Under the pieces are notes generated by a model. It saw only the letters and a list, made by a program, of their open reading frames with translations, did not search any database and was not told the DNA's origin. 64,000 nucleotides of DNA from Nymphaea colorata (lineage: Eukaryota > Streptophyta > Magnoliopsida > Nymphaeales > Nymphaeaceae), in the NCBI RefSeq assembly GCF_008831285.2, contig NC_045140.1:18722370-18786369 (forward strand), read 5' to 3'. The translations under genes were made by a program, and so were the position numbers. This document shows, piece after piece, positions 35,685 to 46,700 of the stretch (the first letter of the stretch is position 1; each line of letters starts with the position of its first letter).

Positions 35685-37961
35685 ATGTATGTAACAAGGC
35701 CGCTTTCTCTGTACAAGGAAAACCCTGAGGCTTTAAAGGTACCCCCACCAGAGGGCCCTTACTCGGGGTACCTCCTCATCCACGATGCTGATCAAGGAGA
35801 AGAGGAGGCCGCGAGGTCCAGACAGAGTTGGCTGCAGGCCTTGTTCAAGGACAAGACCAAGTGTAGGACATTGCCCTTCCCTCAGGACAAGCTGCTCAAG
35901 GTTGAGGACGCAACGGGGTCCAGTAGCATCACGAACAAAGCGTCCTTCATCCCCGTTCTCGGTCAGCCCTTGTCCTCCAACCTCTACTACGTTGTCAAAG
36001 CTGATGGTCTCGACAAAGGGTACTCATCTTCAAAATCTCTTACTTCCCAATCTTCTTGCTTCTTCTCTCTCCGTGTGTTTGTTTCTGTCTCAACTTTTGT
36101 TTGTGGATGAAAGACCGTCAAGGCTGACGGGAACACAAAAAAGGCCGTGTTCTGAATCTCCTGCTTTTCCTACTTTTTCTTGTTTTTATGTGCGTGGCGT
36201 TAACTTTCCCTTCGATCTTAAAGTATCACCTGAGTGTGCTTCATAAGTGGTTGGCAATCCGTTTTGATCAGATTAATTATAGTATTAAGATTCAGTCCAT
36301 GTTTTTCATGATTTTTTTTTTGTTTTACTATCAAGGAAACATGACTTTTCTGCATGTGCATGTGTGCGCGCACACACACGCTCTAACTCAGCAGACTGCG
36401 TGTCATCCTTGCGCAGGGGCCATGCTGATTTTCCAATTTTATCGGATGTCTTTGAAGAGACATACATACCACCTGCATCATGAACCTGTGTGATATAGAT
36501 CACAAGGCAAGAAAGTTTAATTTGGCCTAGCATTGAAGTATATCATGTATGATAATTCCTATTCTATTAAACAAAAATTGAAACAGGTTTTCTAGCCAAA
36601 TGGTGCTTGTTTCATGCACCATGTATTGAAATAGTCTCTGCCTTACTGCTTTTCCCAATAATTCCCTACAAGCTGTTGATCGAACATGCACGTTGCTCCT
36701 GTTAAAAAGGTATTAAATTAAAGCATCCATAAACAAGTTGCTTGCTAGTTCAACTTTCGGTCTTACCTTTGCCTAGTTCAAACCGCTTTTCTTTCAAAAG
36801 AAAAGGAAAAAATTTTCTTTTTGGGTTTCAATCAACTCTGTGTGTGATCCAGTGACGCATCTCCCTTCTCAAGGAAGGATGTTTTATTTTTATGTAATTT
36901 TTTTTGGTACTTTGAGAAAATATAATATATAGTTCCCTTTATTTGCCTGAATGTTTTGCACATTGTTATTAAAAATACACACAAATGAAATAATGATTTG
37001 AGCAATTTTCTAGATGGATGTGGGAACCGTTCGAATTAGGTGCCTATAACACTTTGATTTCGTAACAGCTATATGGTTTTTCCTTTACGCCTGTAAACTT
37101 GAAATTTTCAGGTTGGTCTATACTTGTTCAACAGAAGAAGATACTACAACCACCTGCCTCTGTACATGTATAAACGATGTGGAGCCTATCCGTTTCCGTT
37201 CCAGAAACATCTACCAGCAGATGAAGATAATAAAACGCCTGCATGGGGGTTTTAGAGCAGAATCTACAGTCTCGCACGGCTTTCCTCCCCGATTTCTGCG
37301 CGTCGAACGATGGTGTGCTCGTACCTCAGACTTGCCAGGAAAGAGGAAACTAGCGCATGTTGATGGTCTCAATGTTCATCTTAGATCAAAGACTCCGGAT
37401 TTTGACTTTCCAATGTCTCAAAAGATCTCAAGCGCAATCACAGTGGGAGAGTGGTATTGCCCCTTCCTGTTCATTAGGGAAATTGGTGGTCTGGAGAATC
37501 CGGAGAGCCAAATGAAAGAGAGTTTATTTTACAGTATGAGACTTGAGCAACAATGGGTGGAAATTTTCAGTGCTGAGAACTACCACAGAAGCGTGTATGT
37601 ACCAGTGAGGACTAGTTTCAGAAAGGAAGAAGCATTGATTGGTGAAGGCAGATATATAGTCAATGAATCGGATGTGACAGACGGAATGCTAGTTCTGAAA
37701 GGGTGGAATGGATGTGGAACGATAGTTGGTGTAGGTTTGAGTGAAGAGATCGTAGAGAAAATGAGGAATGAGCAGGGGGGAGGAGGACAGGGGGAAGATC
37801 AAGTGAGTGTGAAGATGGTGTTTGAATGTGAGAACAATGGCTGGATGAAGTTTGGTTGCTATGTTCTGGAGGAAAGATATGTACTGAGGAGGATGGATGG
37901 AACTGTAGTGCTCACTTATATTTTTAGAGATCCGCATCAAATCAAACCCAAGTGGGAGTGA
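35685..37961 (+). CDS. DUF1262 family protein, copy C
   Basis: Two exons, 35685-36019 and 37112-37961, with a GT-AG intron in the same phase as copy A, encode 394 residues. The start MYVTRPLSLYKENPEAL and end PKWE are as in the family. FIPVLGQPLSSNLYYVV, the cysteine cluster (TCSTEED...CLCTC), GFPPRFLR, DFDFPMSQK, VGEWYCPFLFI and KFGCYVLEERYVLRRMDG are intact. It is closest to copy A. The leader just before the ATG is a GAA/GGA run (about 35629-35680). The frame through that run would read as poly-Arg, but it has no upstream ATG and a TAA at 35601, so the ATG at 35685 is the start. Function is unknown. Confidence 0.93.
36117..36143 (+). repeat. Duplicated exon 1 end inside the DUF1262-C intron
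   Basis: GTCAAGGCTGACGGGAACAC is a worn second copy of the exon 1 end, matching the one in copy A's intron. The GT donor is absent here too. Confidence 0.7.
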
Positions 37962-39457
37962 GACCTTGTAAATTTGGCTTCTGTGCCGTTTGTCATGGAA
38001 ATTACTGTGTTCTTGTCCATTGTGATGAATATGAGAAGTCTTGCATGTAAATTTGTGTCAGAACCAGATCGAATAAGCATTACATGAAAGATGTACAAAT
38101 AAACGTGTTGTGCTCATGATCTAACGAATATCCTAAGAGTAGGATGACTGCATTTCTGACTTTGCGGACACTGCACTTGGGAGTTCTTCACGTAACCTTC
38201 TTCAAGCTTCTAGTCTGCTGAGTTGGAGATAAATGCCGTGTAAGCAGACTGCCAGATTTTCACCATTCAGCTGGTAAACCTCCGATCGACTATTGGAATC
38301 ATTTCTTTCTGCGTTGGTTCCTGCCATTAAACAGAAATACGTAAGTACTAATTAGTTGTAAAATGGTAAAGTATGTAACTTACTCCGACAGACTCCCTTT
38401 GATTTGTTTTTCTTCTTCTGGATAATTCTTTTCTGACACTATTTTAAGCAGCAATGCTAGATGAAATAACGCAGCAGAACCTCATTTTCTTCCGCAGAAT
38501 ATAAATCAATTTAGCAGTTACCATGAAAGGCATCGTAAAAGGTGGTTCTGTGCCGGAATTAAGGACAGAAGATGGGCTTGAGAATTAAAATTTTCCAAAT
38601 GAATCACATGCGCTCGGTTTCCCGTGTGCTAATCTTAGGTCGGAAATGGAAGTCAGTATTTGTGAAATTGTATTCTTGGAACTATAGATTTAATTTTAAT
38701 AGGATCGGACTTGTACCTATGGGCACGTGCTTCTAGGTTGACTTTGACTTTATTTTTTGGGTCAAGTGCAACTAGTCTAAGGAAATTTGCATTATCTCAC
38801 ATAAATTAATCTTCTTGATGCCATTCTAGTCAAGGGTTTTGCAAGTGGTTCCATGTCTCGGATCCTGGATCTCCCAAGACTGGTGAAACTAACAAGTGCA
38901 GTTCGATACAAATGTCCCGATCCAAATCCAGTACTACGGATGGGAAGTTAGCCCTTTGCATCTCAATTTTAGCCGGAACTCGAATTAAATTTGAACCTTA
39001 CTACTGACCGCGTGAGGTCATTTCACTGGCATTAAGCAAGCCCGTCTTTAAAGTTTTTTTTTTTTTTTTTTTCAAAGGGAGGAAAACTGTTTTTGTTAGG
39101 TGCCCATAACACTTTGATTTCGTAACAGCGATATGGCTTTTCATTTACGCCTGCAAACTTGAAATTTTCAGGCTGGTTTATACTTGTTCAAGAGAAGAAG
39201 ATGCTACAACCCTCTGCCTCTGTACATGTATAAACGATGTGAAGCCCATCCGTTTCCGTTCCAGCAACATCTACCAGCAGATGAAGATAATAAAACGCCA
39301 GAATGGGGATTTTAAAGCATAATCTACAGTCTCTCATGGTTTTCCTCCCCACTTTCTGCGCATCGAACGGTGGCGGGTTTATTCCTCAGACTTGCCTGGA
39401 AAGGGGAAGCTAGCACATACCGATGGTCTCAATGTTTGTCTTAGATCAAAGGCTCCA

Positions 39458-39585
39458 GCTATCCAAGAACGCAGTAACTTCCATGGTTTCTACACACAAG
39501 CCAAATTCACTGCGGCTTTACTCCCGCTTGGGTTTGATTTGATGCGGATCTCTAAAGATATAGGTGTGCATCACAGTTTCATCCA
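39458..39585 (-). repeat. Left arm of a perfect 128-bp inverted repeat
   Basis: It holds the DUF1262 3' end and about 65 bp of 3' flank in antisense orientation. By eye it is identical over its full length to the reverse complement of 40228-40355. Confidence 0.93.
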
Positions 39586-39965
39586 TCCTCCGTATCACAT
39601 ACCTTTCCTCCTGAAGGTAGCAACCAAACATCGTCCAACGATTGTCCCCACATTCAAACACTCTCCACACTCACTGGATCACCTTCCTGTCTACGATCTT
39701 TTGACTCAAACCAACACCAACCAATGTTCCAAACTCATTCCTCCCTCTCAAAACTAGCATCCCATCCGCCACATTGGATTCATTTGACTTTAAATTTGCC
39801 CTGACCAAGCAGTGCTTCCTTCTTTCTGAAATTAGTCCTCACTGGCACATACACGATTCTGTGGTAGTTCTCAGCACTGAAAATCTCCACCCATTGTTGC
39901 TCAAGTCTCATTCTGTAAAACAGCCTCTCTTTCAATTGGTTCTCCGGATTCTTCACACGAGAAAA

Positions 39966-40168
39966 AAGAAATGCCATGTAAAGCTTAAAAAAACCTTTAA
40001 AAACGAGTTTTTAACGAGTTGCGTGTTTTTCGCGTTTTTTCACTTTTTTTCATTTTTTAAATGTTTTTCCATTTCTTTTAATGCAAAACAATTTTTTTTC
40101 AATTTCTATTTTTTATTTGTTGATGTTTGTGTTATTGTTTGGAGTCCAAACCACCAAACTCTATAACG
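39966..40168. other. T-rich insertion inside the inverted part of copy D
   Basis: About 200 bp rich in T runs interrupts the antisense gene between the parts encoding VGEWYCPFLF and the NPENQ region. It is absent from copies A, B and C. It is probably a small transposon remnant, but no termini were recognised. Confidence 0.5.
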
Positions 40169-40227
40169 AACAGGAAGGGGCAGTACCACTCTCCCACTGT
40201 GACGGTGCTTGAGCTCTTCTGTGACAT

Positions 40228-40355
40228 TGGATGAAACTGTGATGCACACCTATATCTTTAGAGATCCGCATCAAATCAAACCCAAGCGGGAGTAAAGCCG
40301 CAGTGAATTTGGCTTGTGTGTAGAAACCATGGAAGTTACTGCGTTCTTGGATAGC
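40228..40355 (+). repeat. Right arm of the perfect 128-bp inverted repeat
   Basis: It holds the DUF1262 3' end (worn family end, then TAA) and 3' flank in sense orientation. It is the partner of 39458-39585, with 642 bp between the arms. Confidence 0.93.
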
Positions 40356-41038
40356 CCTTTTGCATTTTTGGAGTATCCAAATTATCTGTCAGATAAGCGT
40401 TCAATAAAAAAATATTATATAAATGTGCTCATGATCTAATGAATTCCCTAGGAGTAGAATGACTGCATCTCTGAGTTTCTACAGGTGCCAAAGGAGTCAA
40501 CCGCGTCATGATTTATTCTACTGTATTGCTTAATCGGTGGATTCGCTGAATCAATATCCTGTCTAATTCAATTCATAAATTTTTGCAACACCGATTGCAG
40601 TTCTACGGATTGACTCATTATCATTGAGTTTCTCGTAATATCCACTTTTTTTTTTCATTGAAGTATATGATGTTTCTCGCTTTTGAAAATCTCCGGACAT
40701 TAAGTTGATCTATCAACACATCGACAACAAGCACATCTCGACCACCCGCATTACTTCTGACATATCTTCATTATCTTGAAGTATTCCTCATCCCACCAAG
40801 CCATGGATTCCCTCTCCAACAACTAGCCCACGTTTTCTCTGAAGAATTTAAGCGGCTTTCTACTAAAGCTGGTAAACGGACTGAAACTGTTGATCTACCG
40901 CATTTGGGTTCACAGTCAGCTTAGAGCTCCGTAGTCCATGTAAATGGCAAACTGAACAATAAGCATCATGTAGAGGATAATGAATCCCTCATACCCTGCA
41001 AGAGTGAGTTCAAATCTTCTACAGCATCAGACCCCTTT

Positions 41039-43956
41039 TCACTGTTTTCTTCGCTGTCTATGGTCACCACTACCCTTAGGTCTATGATGGTGTCTGTGCC
41101 GGTCATCTTCATCGCTGCCATAATAAGGTGAGCCCACTTTGCTTGTTGTCCGCCCTCGCTTTTCAGAATGTTCAGACCGTCTGTGCCCTATATATTCATC
41201 AGCTGAGCCCTTTTGAGTTGAATCTGAAGCGTAGTACGACGAGTCTTCAGTCATCTCGGTCAGTGCAAAACTGTGACCAAGTGGTGATGACTCTCTATTG
41301 CGTGGATGATCATGAATGCTTTCGTATCTCCTGCTATGCTTGTGCATGGATTTTTCTTCATCAGTGCTGTACATATGCTCATCATAATGTGATTTCCGAC
41401 TTGTTCTCCTTTTATGCCTTCTGGACGATTCAGAATCCTTTCGGTGTTCAAATTGTTCATCAGCAGACCGCTTCTCAGGCTCCTCCAATGACCCATACGT
41501 TGTTTTCCCACCCACATCACTCACGGCAGATTTGTGAACCTTGACTGGACTTCTCCGTCTAGGTAATGGAGGAATCTGAATCAAGCAGAACAGATATAAC
41601 TGAATATATTCAGTTGAAATGGAAGGAAGAATTATTACTGTACTGATGCAAGACCTGAAAGCGTGACATATAGTGCCCTTCTGGGGGCAAGGGAATGCCC
41701 AGTCTCTTTAGATCATCCCGTGGAATTGGACGCCTAGCGTTAAGACAACAAAAGAAGACTATAAATATATGCTCTACAATTTAAGTGTACAATAACTGAA
41801 AATGAAGAGGAATCATCTACCTATGAGCACCCATAAGATAGTGATAGGGGCAAAAAGTGAACTACAGAATTGGTCTTAAGACTTGTTACAAGGAGGAAAA
41901 AAGTTACGACTCAAACAGAAAAAGGTCTATACAGTGGAGCACGGAATGGCCTTTCACGCCCTCCGAACCGAAGCTGGCCAGACTCCTTTCTGCCACCAAG
42001 GCCACCTCCTGTTAGAAAAAATGTCGTCAGATAGACTTGTTTAAAATACAGGATGAACAAGTAATACCACTTACCTAATCTTCGAGGAATCCATCCAGGC
42101 ATGAGCTGCTGTCTATTATAATCTACAATTATTTCACTGTCATCAATGATGGTATGGTGGGCATCCTGCATGTTTTCAAACCAAAAAGGAATGGTCAAAC
42201 TTTTACCTTTCAGGATATCCTAAACCAAGAGAGACCTCCCTACAAATGAATGGTCAAAGTGAGACCCTTCATAAATCTCCCCAAACATCTAACCACCACA
42301 AATGCTGTGAATCATAAAGGTATTAAAACTTGCACAAGGAATTATAAAATCAACATCACACGCTTATGATCTCTTCCTCTTAATATCTCCCTGCAACTAC
42401 TGGAGCATGTAGAAAAGGAAATAGAGGGCAAGAAAAGGAGGCCATGACCAACACCTAACATGTCCCTTGTAGGTGGCTACGGTCAATTTCCAACTTCATG
42501 CAAAAAATAAATAAAATTTTCAAGTTAGAAAGGTCAATATTTAGAAAAGCGACAAGAAGCCAAGTCTATTGAGACGTAAATCAGTACCTCATATGCATGC
42601 CGCATTTCCCGCTCTGTCTCATACTCAACAAATGCATAACCACGTGAAGCACCAGTCACTGAATACATCACAAAATACACGAATACCAGAAGATCAGAAA
42701 GATTTCACTTAATTTGCCCTGAAACCAAGCAGAGATGAAAACAGTAGCTTTCAGGCAACAAAAAGCATTGGCAATTAAATAAAGAAACAGCAGTGAATTC
42801 AGCAACAAGAACAAGTTGGTGCGACACATGTTAAACTAGATCTTGTGTTTACATACAGAAGAACTTTATCATGAATCTACGAATATTGATTACAATAAGT
42901 TAACCAGATGAATCCTTTCCAATTTTGACCATAAAATATTACACCCGCTAACAAAAAAAATCATGAATATTGTAATGTCAAGCCTAGAGTCCATATACAG
43001 CAACAAGACATAAAAAAATGGTAGGCACGCCATTTTGTGAGACCCCTCGGAGAATGGGGTATTAGTAAAATTAAGGTGGAAACTGTACAAAATCCAAGTC
43101 CTTGTGTATAAATAGGTTCAAAAGTCCATACAGGAAAATCCTGTAGATTCAACAGTAAGATCTAAATCATGAATTTTTATCTTCCATTTTAACTTTTTTG
43201 TGATGGAAGCGGCCGTTTGAGACTTAACCTACAAACTACAGCCTAAAAGACCAATTGCTACTAAGAATTTCAAAGATAGAAAATTTGCTGTTTTGCATTA
43301 TCTTCACCTTATTCATAATAATGAAAAGGAAAAGAAAGAGAAGTACCAATGTGCCTAACCAAGCGAAGATTCTTCACCCGCCCATACCTGCTCATTGCCT
43401 ATGAAAAAGAAACTCCAAAATTCAAAAACTCAGTACTGGAGAGGGAGAAATTACTCATAAAAGAGAAGGATCACAATGAAGCAGATTTGAGGCCTTGAGT
43501 AAAGAATCTTCTGTGGTGTAAGGGGAAAGCCGACCAACAAAAGTAGTGCAGTAGGGATCACCAATAATCTTTGGGTCCCCATTTGGGTCATCTGCAAAAC
43601 CAAGAATATAGAATTAGAACAAAATAAAAGTATGTGTGTGTGTGTGTGTGTGTGTAGAATATAGAATTAGAACAAAATAAGAGAGAGAGAGAGAGAGTGT
43701 GTGTGAGAGACTGTGGGGCAGGGAGAGAGACAAAGAGAGAGAAGGTGGTTTAATATAAAGATAGTGTATTTTCTGCTCACATAGGCCTGCAGAAGAACAA
43801 AGGAGGGCCCTGTATGTTGCATTGTCATGAGGGAGGATGTCTGTGCCGTCAATGCTCCCTGTCTGGATGGGATGGTAGGTATCAGCATAGAAGACCGCAT
43901 TGATGTTGTCACTTGAATGGCTACTACCACCAATGCCACCACCTCGATACTTGCTC

Positions 43957-43958
<2 letters not shown>
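41039..43958 (-). CDS. SNRNP35: U11/U12 small nuclear ribonucleoprotein 35 kDa protein (U11/U12-35K)
   Basis: Eight minus-strand exons join in frame: 43781-43958, 43494-43591, 43347-43398, 42588-42658, 42075-42165, 41933-42008, 41655-41733 and 41039-41575, giving 393 residues. The product matches the minor-spliceosome protein that sits with U11/U12 snRNPs and resembles U1-70[19 protein letters not shown], an RRM at about residues 74-151 (RNP2-like TFVGRL at 76-81, RNP1 RGYAFVEY at 115-122), then [34 protein letters not shown] and PFRAPLRPIP. The C-terminal exon is rich in Arg, Ser, His and Asp, longer than I recall for the Arabidopsis protein. Intron 2 needs an unusual GC donor. The gene is convergent with DUF1262 copy D. 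Confidence 0.95.
43607..43700. repeat. (GT)n and (GA)n tract with local duplication, intron 1 of the 35K gene
   Basis: AGAATATAGAATTAGAACAA occurs twice, on either side of a (GT)n run (about 43633-43655), and a (GA)n run follows. Confidence 0.85.

Positions 43959-43960
<2 letters not shown>

Positions 43961-44003
<43 letters not shown>
43961..44003. repeat. (CT)n tract in the 35K leader
   Basis: About 21 CT copies. In the mRNA sense this is a (GA)n run ending two bases before the ATG at 43958. Confidence 0.95.
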
Positions 44004-44007
<4 letters not shown>

Positions 44008-44017
44008 AACCAACCAA

Positions 44018-46484
44018 CTGCACCGACTATAAAGTAAAATGTAGGAAGGAATCAGGTATTCTTCCAGGCAAACTGGTAAAATAGCTAATCTCCAAATGAG
44101 GCCGCTCCTGCCGAGGGGTAACTTAGTTACAAAAGTCTAAAGACCCAAGCAGGAAAGGAAATCAAAAATACAAGTCTGTATATAATAAGAAAAATTACTA
44201 GAAAGTGCCAGAATCAATGAGAGTTGGAACTACTAGAGCATGGGTATCAAATAAGTCATCATGATTATGTTGTTTAAGAGCAATAATTTCTAGTGACTGT
44301 TGAGGATACTAAACATCCTTGACACAAATAACTGACAGCAAAACATACAATTAGCAACGCAGATGCTACTTATCAATGTCAACAACGTTTCACTCCTGCC
44401 TATCAATTGAAATGGTGGAAGTTGCTTTCCATGACCTGTGACTAAACACTAGAATACTCCTCAGCGAATATTATCAGTTTTACTTTTATCTCTTACTCAA
44501 CAGTCAACACAACCTTGGCTCTACCAGAAAAACAGAGAATGAAATTAGTACCTGCCTTATGCATGCATATTGTAACTCCCCAAAATAGATAACACAATTG
44601 AATCATTGATTTGTTATTTATCTTTTATTTATGTAGTACCGCTGGATGCTATAAACTATAAATATAAAGCATCTTATTACCACATTTTAGGAAGTGACCA
44701 CATCCATTCATCCAAAAACAGGAGAATTCATAACTACAGCTTGTCAACCTATAGATCCACACTTCTAAATAAGTGAATGCATCAAAACCCTCCCTACTCC
44801 AGAATTTCAACATTTACTGGCACAAATAACTCAACACCTGTTTCTATGCGTTCAATTTCACAACAAGCTAATTACGAACTTCAGAACACAAATAAAAACC
44901 CAAAGTAAAAGAACAATCTACCATTGAAATTCATCAAATAAAGACTCCAGAACCAAATTTTCTGCCAAATCCCAACAGAACCTACAGAATAATGAAGATG
45001 GCAACTAGAAACAATGTACCAATCACAAACATTCAACACCAACAAAGACCCAAACAAAACAAGGAGAACCAGCTATTAAAATCACCAAACAAAGTTGCCA
45101 CAAGCTAATTTCACCATCACCAATACAACAGAACGGCCCATTCACCCTAGATCTCCTCAAATATCCCTATCCGATCTGTCTCAAAGACAAACATTACAAT
45201 ATGCATATCTAACAAAAACTACAATTGAACGTCTCTTCAACACAAGTACCAATAAGTTTATAATAAAGTTTAAATGTTTTCTCAAGGTGATTAATCAACT
45301 GTGGCTTCATCATTGTTTTTTAGTTGACAAGGTTTGGAAGCATTTCAAATGCATGAAGAAGAACCATGGAGGTATGGACTAGAGAATGGACTGGAACATT
45401 ATTCGTTCACGGTCGATGTTCTTGGACATGATTATGTAATCCCACCTAAAATTAGAACAGGACGGATTAATGATCGAATTGGAAGCACCAAATTTGATGG
45501 CCCACTGGAGAATTCTTTCATTTATTGAGAAAACTCTTTCTATCAAAAAACATTTTCATACATGTCTACATACACAAATACATGCATCCATACACACATT
45601 ACATATATACAGTTGAACCATTTTTTCCTATTATATTTTCATTTTGAGATCTAGACAGAAAGGGTAGAAAAATAGTTCCAACGAATGGGAGCAGCAGTCT
45701 CCAGAGAGCTTTCTGCTAGTTGATGAAGGAATCATGCAATGATTTCCCATAAAGTACCTAGCCATCTTCCAATCACAAAAAAGACTTGACATCTTCTAGA
45801 ATTACAGGCGGTCCTAAAGGAGGCAACACTTGAGAAAACCAAAAGGTGTTCCAGGAAAGCATAGGATAGACCCATAAGATTCATAAGTTAATCATCATCA
45901 TATGAGACACCCATGGGCAAGAAACAAGTCAATGACAACGAACAATTTTTACAATGTTCCAAACACCATATAAAGCAACTGAGAACAATCAAAATTCATT
46001 TTGGTTGGCTTCCTCGTTGCTGAAATTTCAAATATGAGAAGCAGCAGGAATGAAGACCAGCATTACAGCTAAACGAATTAGACTAATGACAGTGAACTTT
46101 TACCAGCACTAGCCCTAAAGAAGCCGTTCTTGCTTTGCTATCTCCACAGGACAGAGCCGATAAAGGTTCACAATTGGGTGTCATTCCTTTCCACATCATT
46201 AAAGAAACAGGGAAAAAAGAGGAAGATCTTCATGTGATGGACAATGAGGCGGTATGATCAGAAAAAGGTGAAAACTTTGTCCCTAATTGTTAGCTCTTGT
46301 TAATCACAAAAAAAGCAAACAAATCTCAAAGATCTTCGAGGTGTTTTCATAAGGAGGGAGATGGAGGACTCAGCCTCGGGCAGGAGGACATCGATGAGGC
46401 GGGGAACACCTGCCAGCCTGTCCACAATGGGTGACCAGCAGTAGGAGTCATGGGAGAACCATCAGCCGAGAGAGAGAGACTGAC
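44018..46484 (-). other. Possible intron in the 5' leader of the U11/U12-35K gene
   Basis: On the minus strand a donor CTCGCAG/GTCAGT lies at 46485/46484 and an acceptor GGTGCAG/TTGG at 44018/44017. If used, they remove a 2.47-kb intron between a GC-richer first exon (about 46485-46700) and the (GA)n leader before the ATG. Nothing else is recognised in this stretch. This rests on splice-site look and base composition only. Confidence 0.35.
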
Positions 46485-46700
46485 CTGCGAGTGCCGGAGA
46501 GAACAGAGGACGCCGGAGGCAGCGCGGGAGAGTGAACGGGAGAGGGGGTTTCCCCGTTAAAATGAACTGCAGGGAAAAGGGTAATTGCGCATTCGGGGGA
46601 AGAGAGAGAGAGAGAAAAGGGGTTTTGGGGCGGTTTAAATGTTTTTTTTTTAAATAAAACGAAAATGTCGTGCCTTAGGCGTATTATGACGTCATATTTT
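46485..46700 (-). promoter_or_regulatory. Possible first leader exon/promoter of the 35K gene
   Basis: This GC-richer island stands out from its AT-rich surroundings and carries CT-rich stretches typical of plant 5' leaders. It precedes the candidate leader donor at 46485. There is no clear TATA box. It is an inference only. Confidence 0.3.

Larger units (their letters stand above)
34415..38510 (+). repeat. Segmental duplication unit C
   Basis: It shares its left end with unit B (30740 on) and its DUF1262 gene, intron end and 3' flank with A, B and D. Its right end stops around 38500, inside the TATTTAAGCAGCAATGCT region, before the 35K fragments seen in A and B. Confidence 0.75.
39172..40355 (+). 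pseudogene. DUF1262 pseudogene, copy D, with internal inversion
   Basis: Exon 2 begins after a normal acceptor (TTTTCAG) and reads LVYTCSREEDATTLCLCTC as in its relatives. A stop (TAA at 39320) follows after GDFKA, and the frame then continues to LRSKAP at 39457. From 39458 to 40227 the rest of the gene is inverted: the minus strand reads PMSQKSS, VGEWYCPFLF (40160-40227), then NPENQLKERLFYRMRLEQQW and later parts (39586-39965), then the 3' end. Finally 40228-40355 repeats the 3' end in normal orientation. Exon 1 is missing. It is non-coding as a DUF1262 protein, but it is a potential hairpin RNA source. Confidence 0.9.
38740..41038 (+). repeat. Segmental duplication unit D
   Basis: The upstream region (38745-39045) matches A from 24281. 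A poly-T stretch near 39056-39077 then separates it from the last 80 bp of the DUF1262 intron (from about 39093), so exon 1 and most of the intron were deleted. The pseudogene, an inversion and the 3' flank follow, and unit D abuts the 35K gene's 3' end. This adjacency suggests D occupies the ancestral position. Beyond about 40480 the spacer holds nothing recognisable. Confidence 0.7.

Noticed and set aside
39392-39757. 121-codon plus-strand frame as a novel protein
   Set aside because: It is the copy D pseudogene read across the inversion junction; most of it is antisense DUF1262.
43959-44009. Arg-Glu repeat extension before the 35K Met
   Set aside because: The upstream in-frame start is a TTG in the leader. 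The family start is the Met at 43958.
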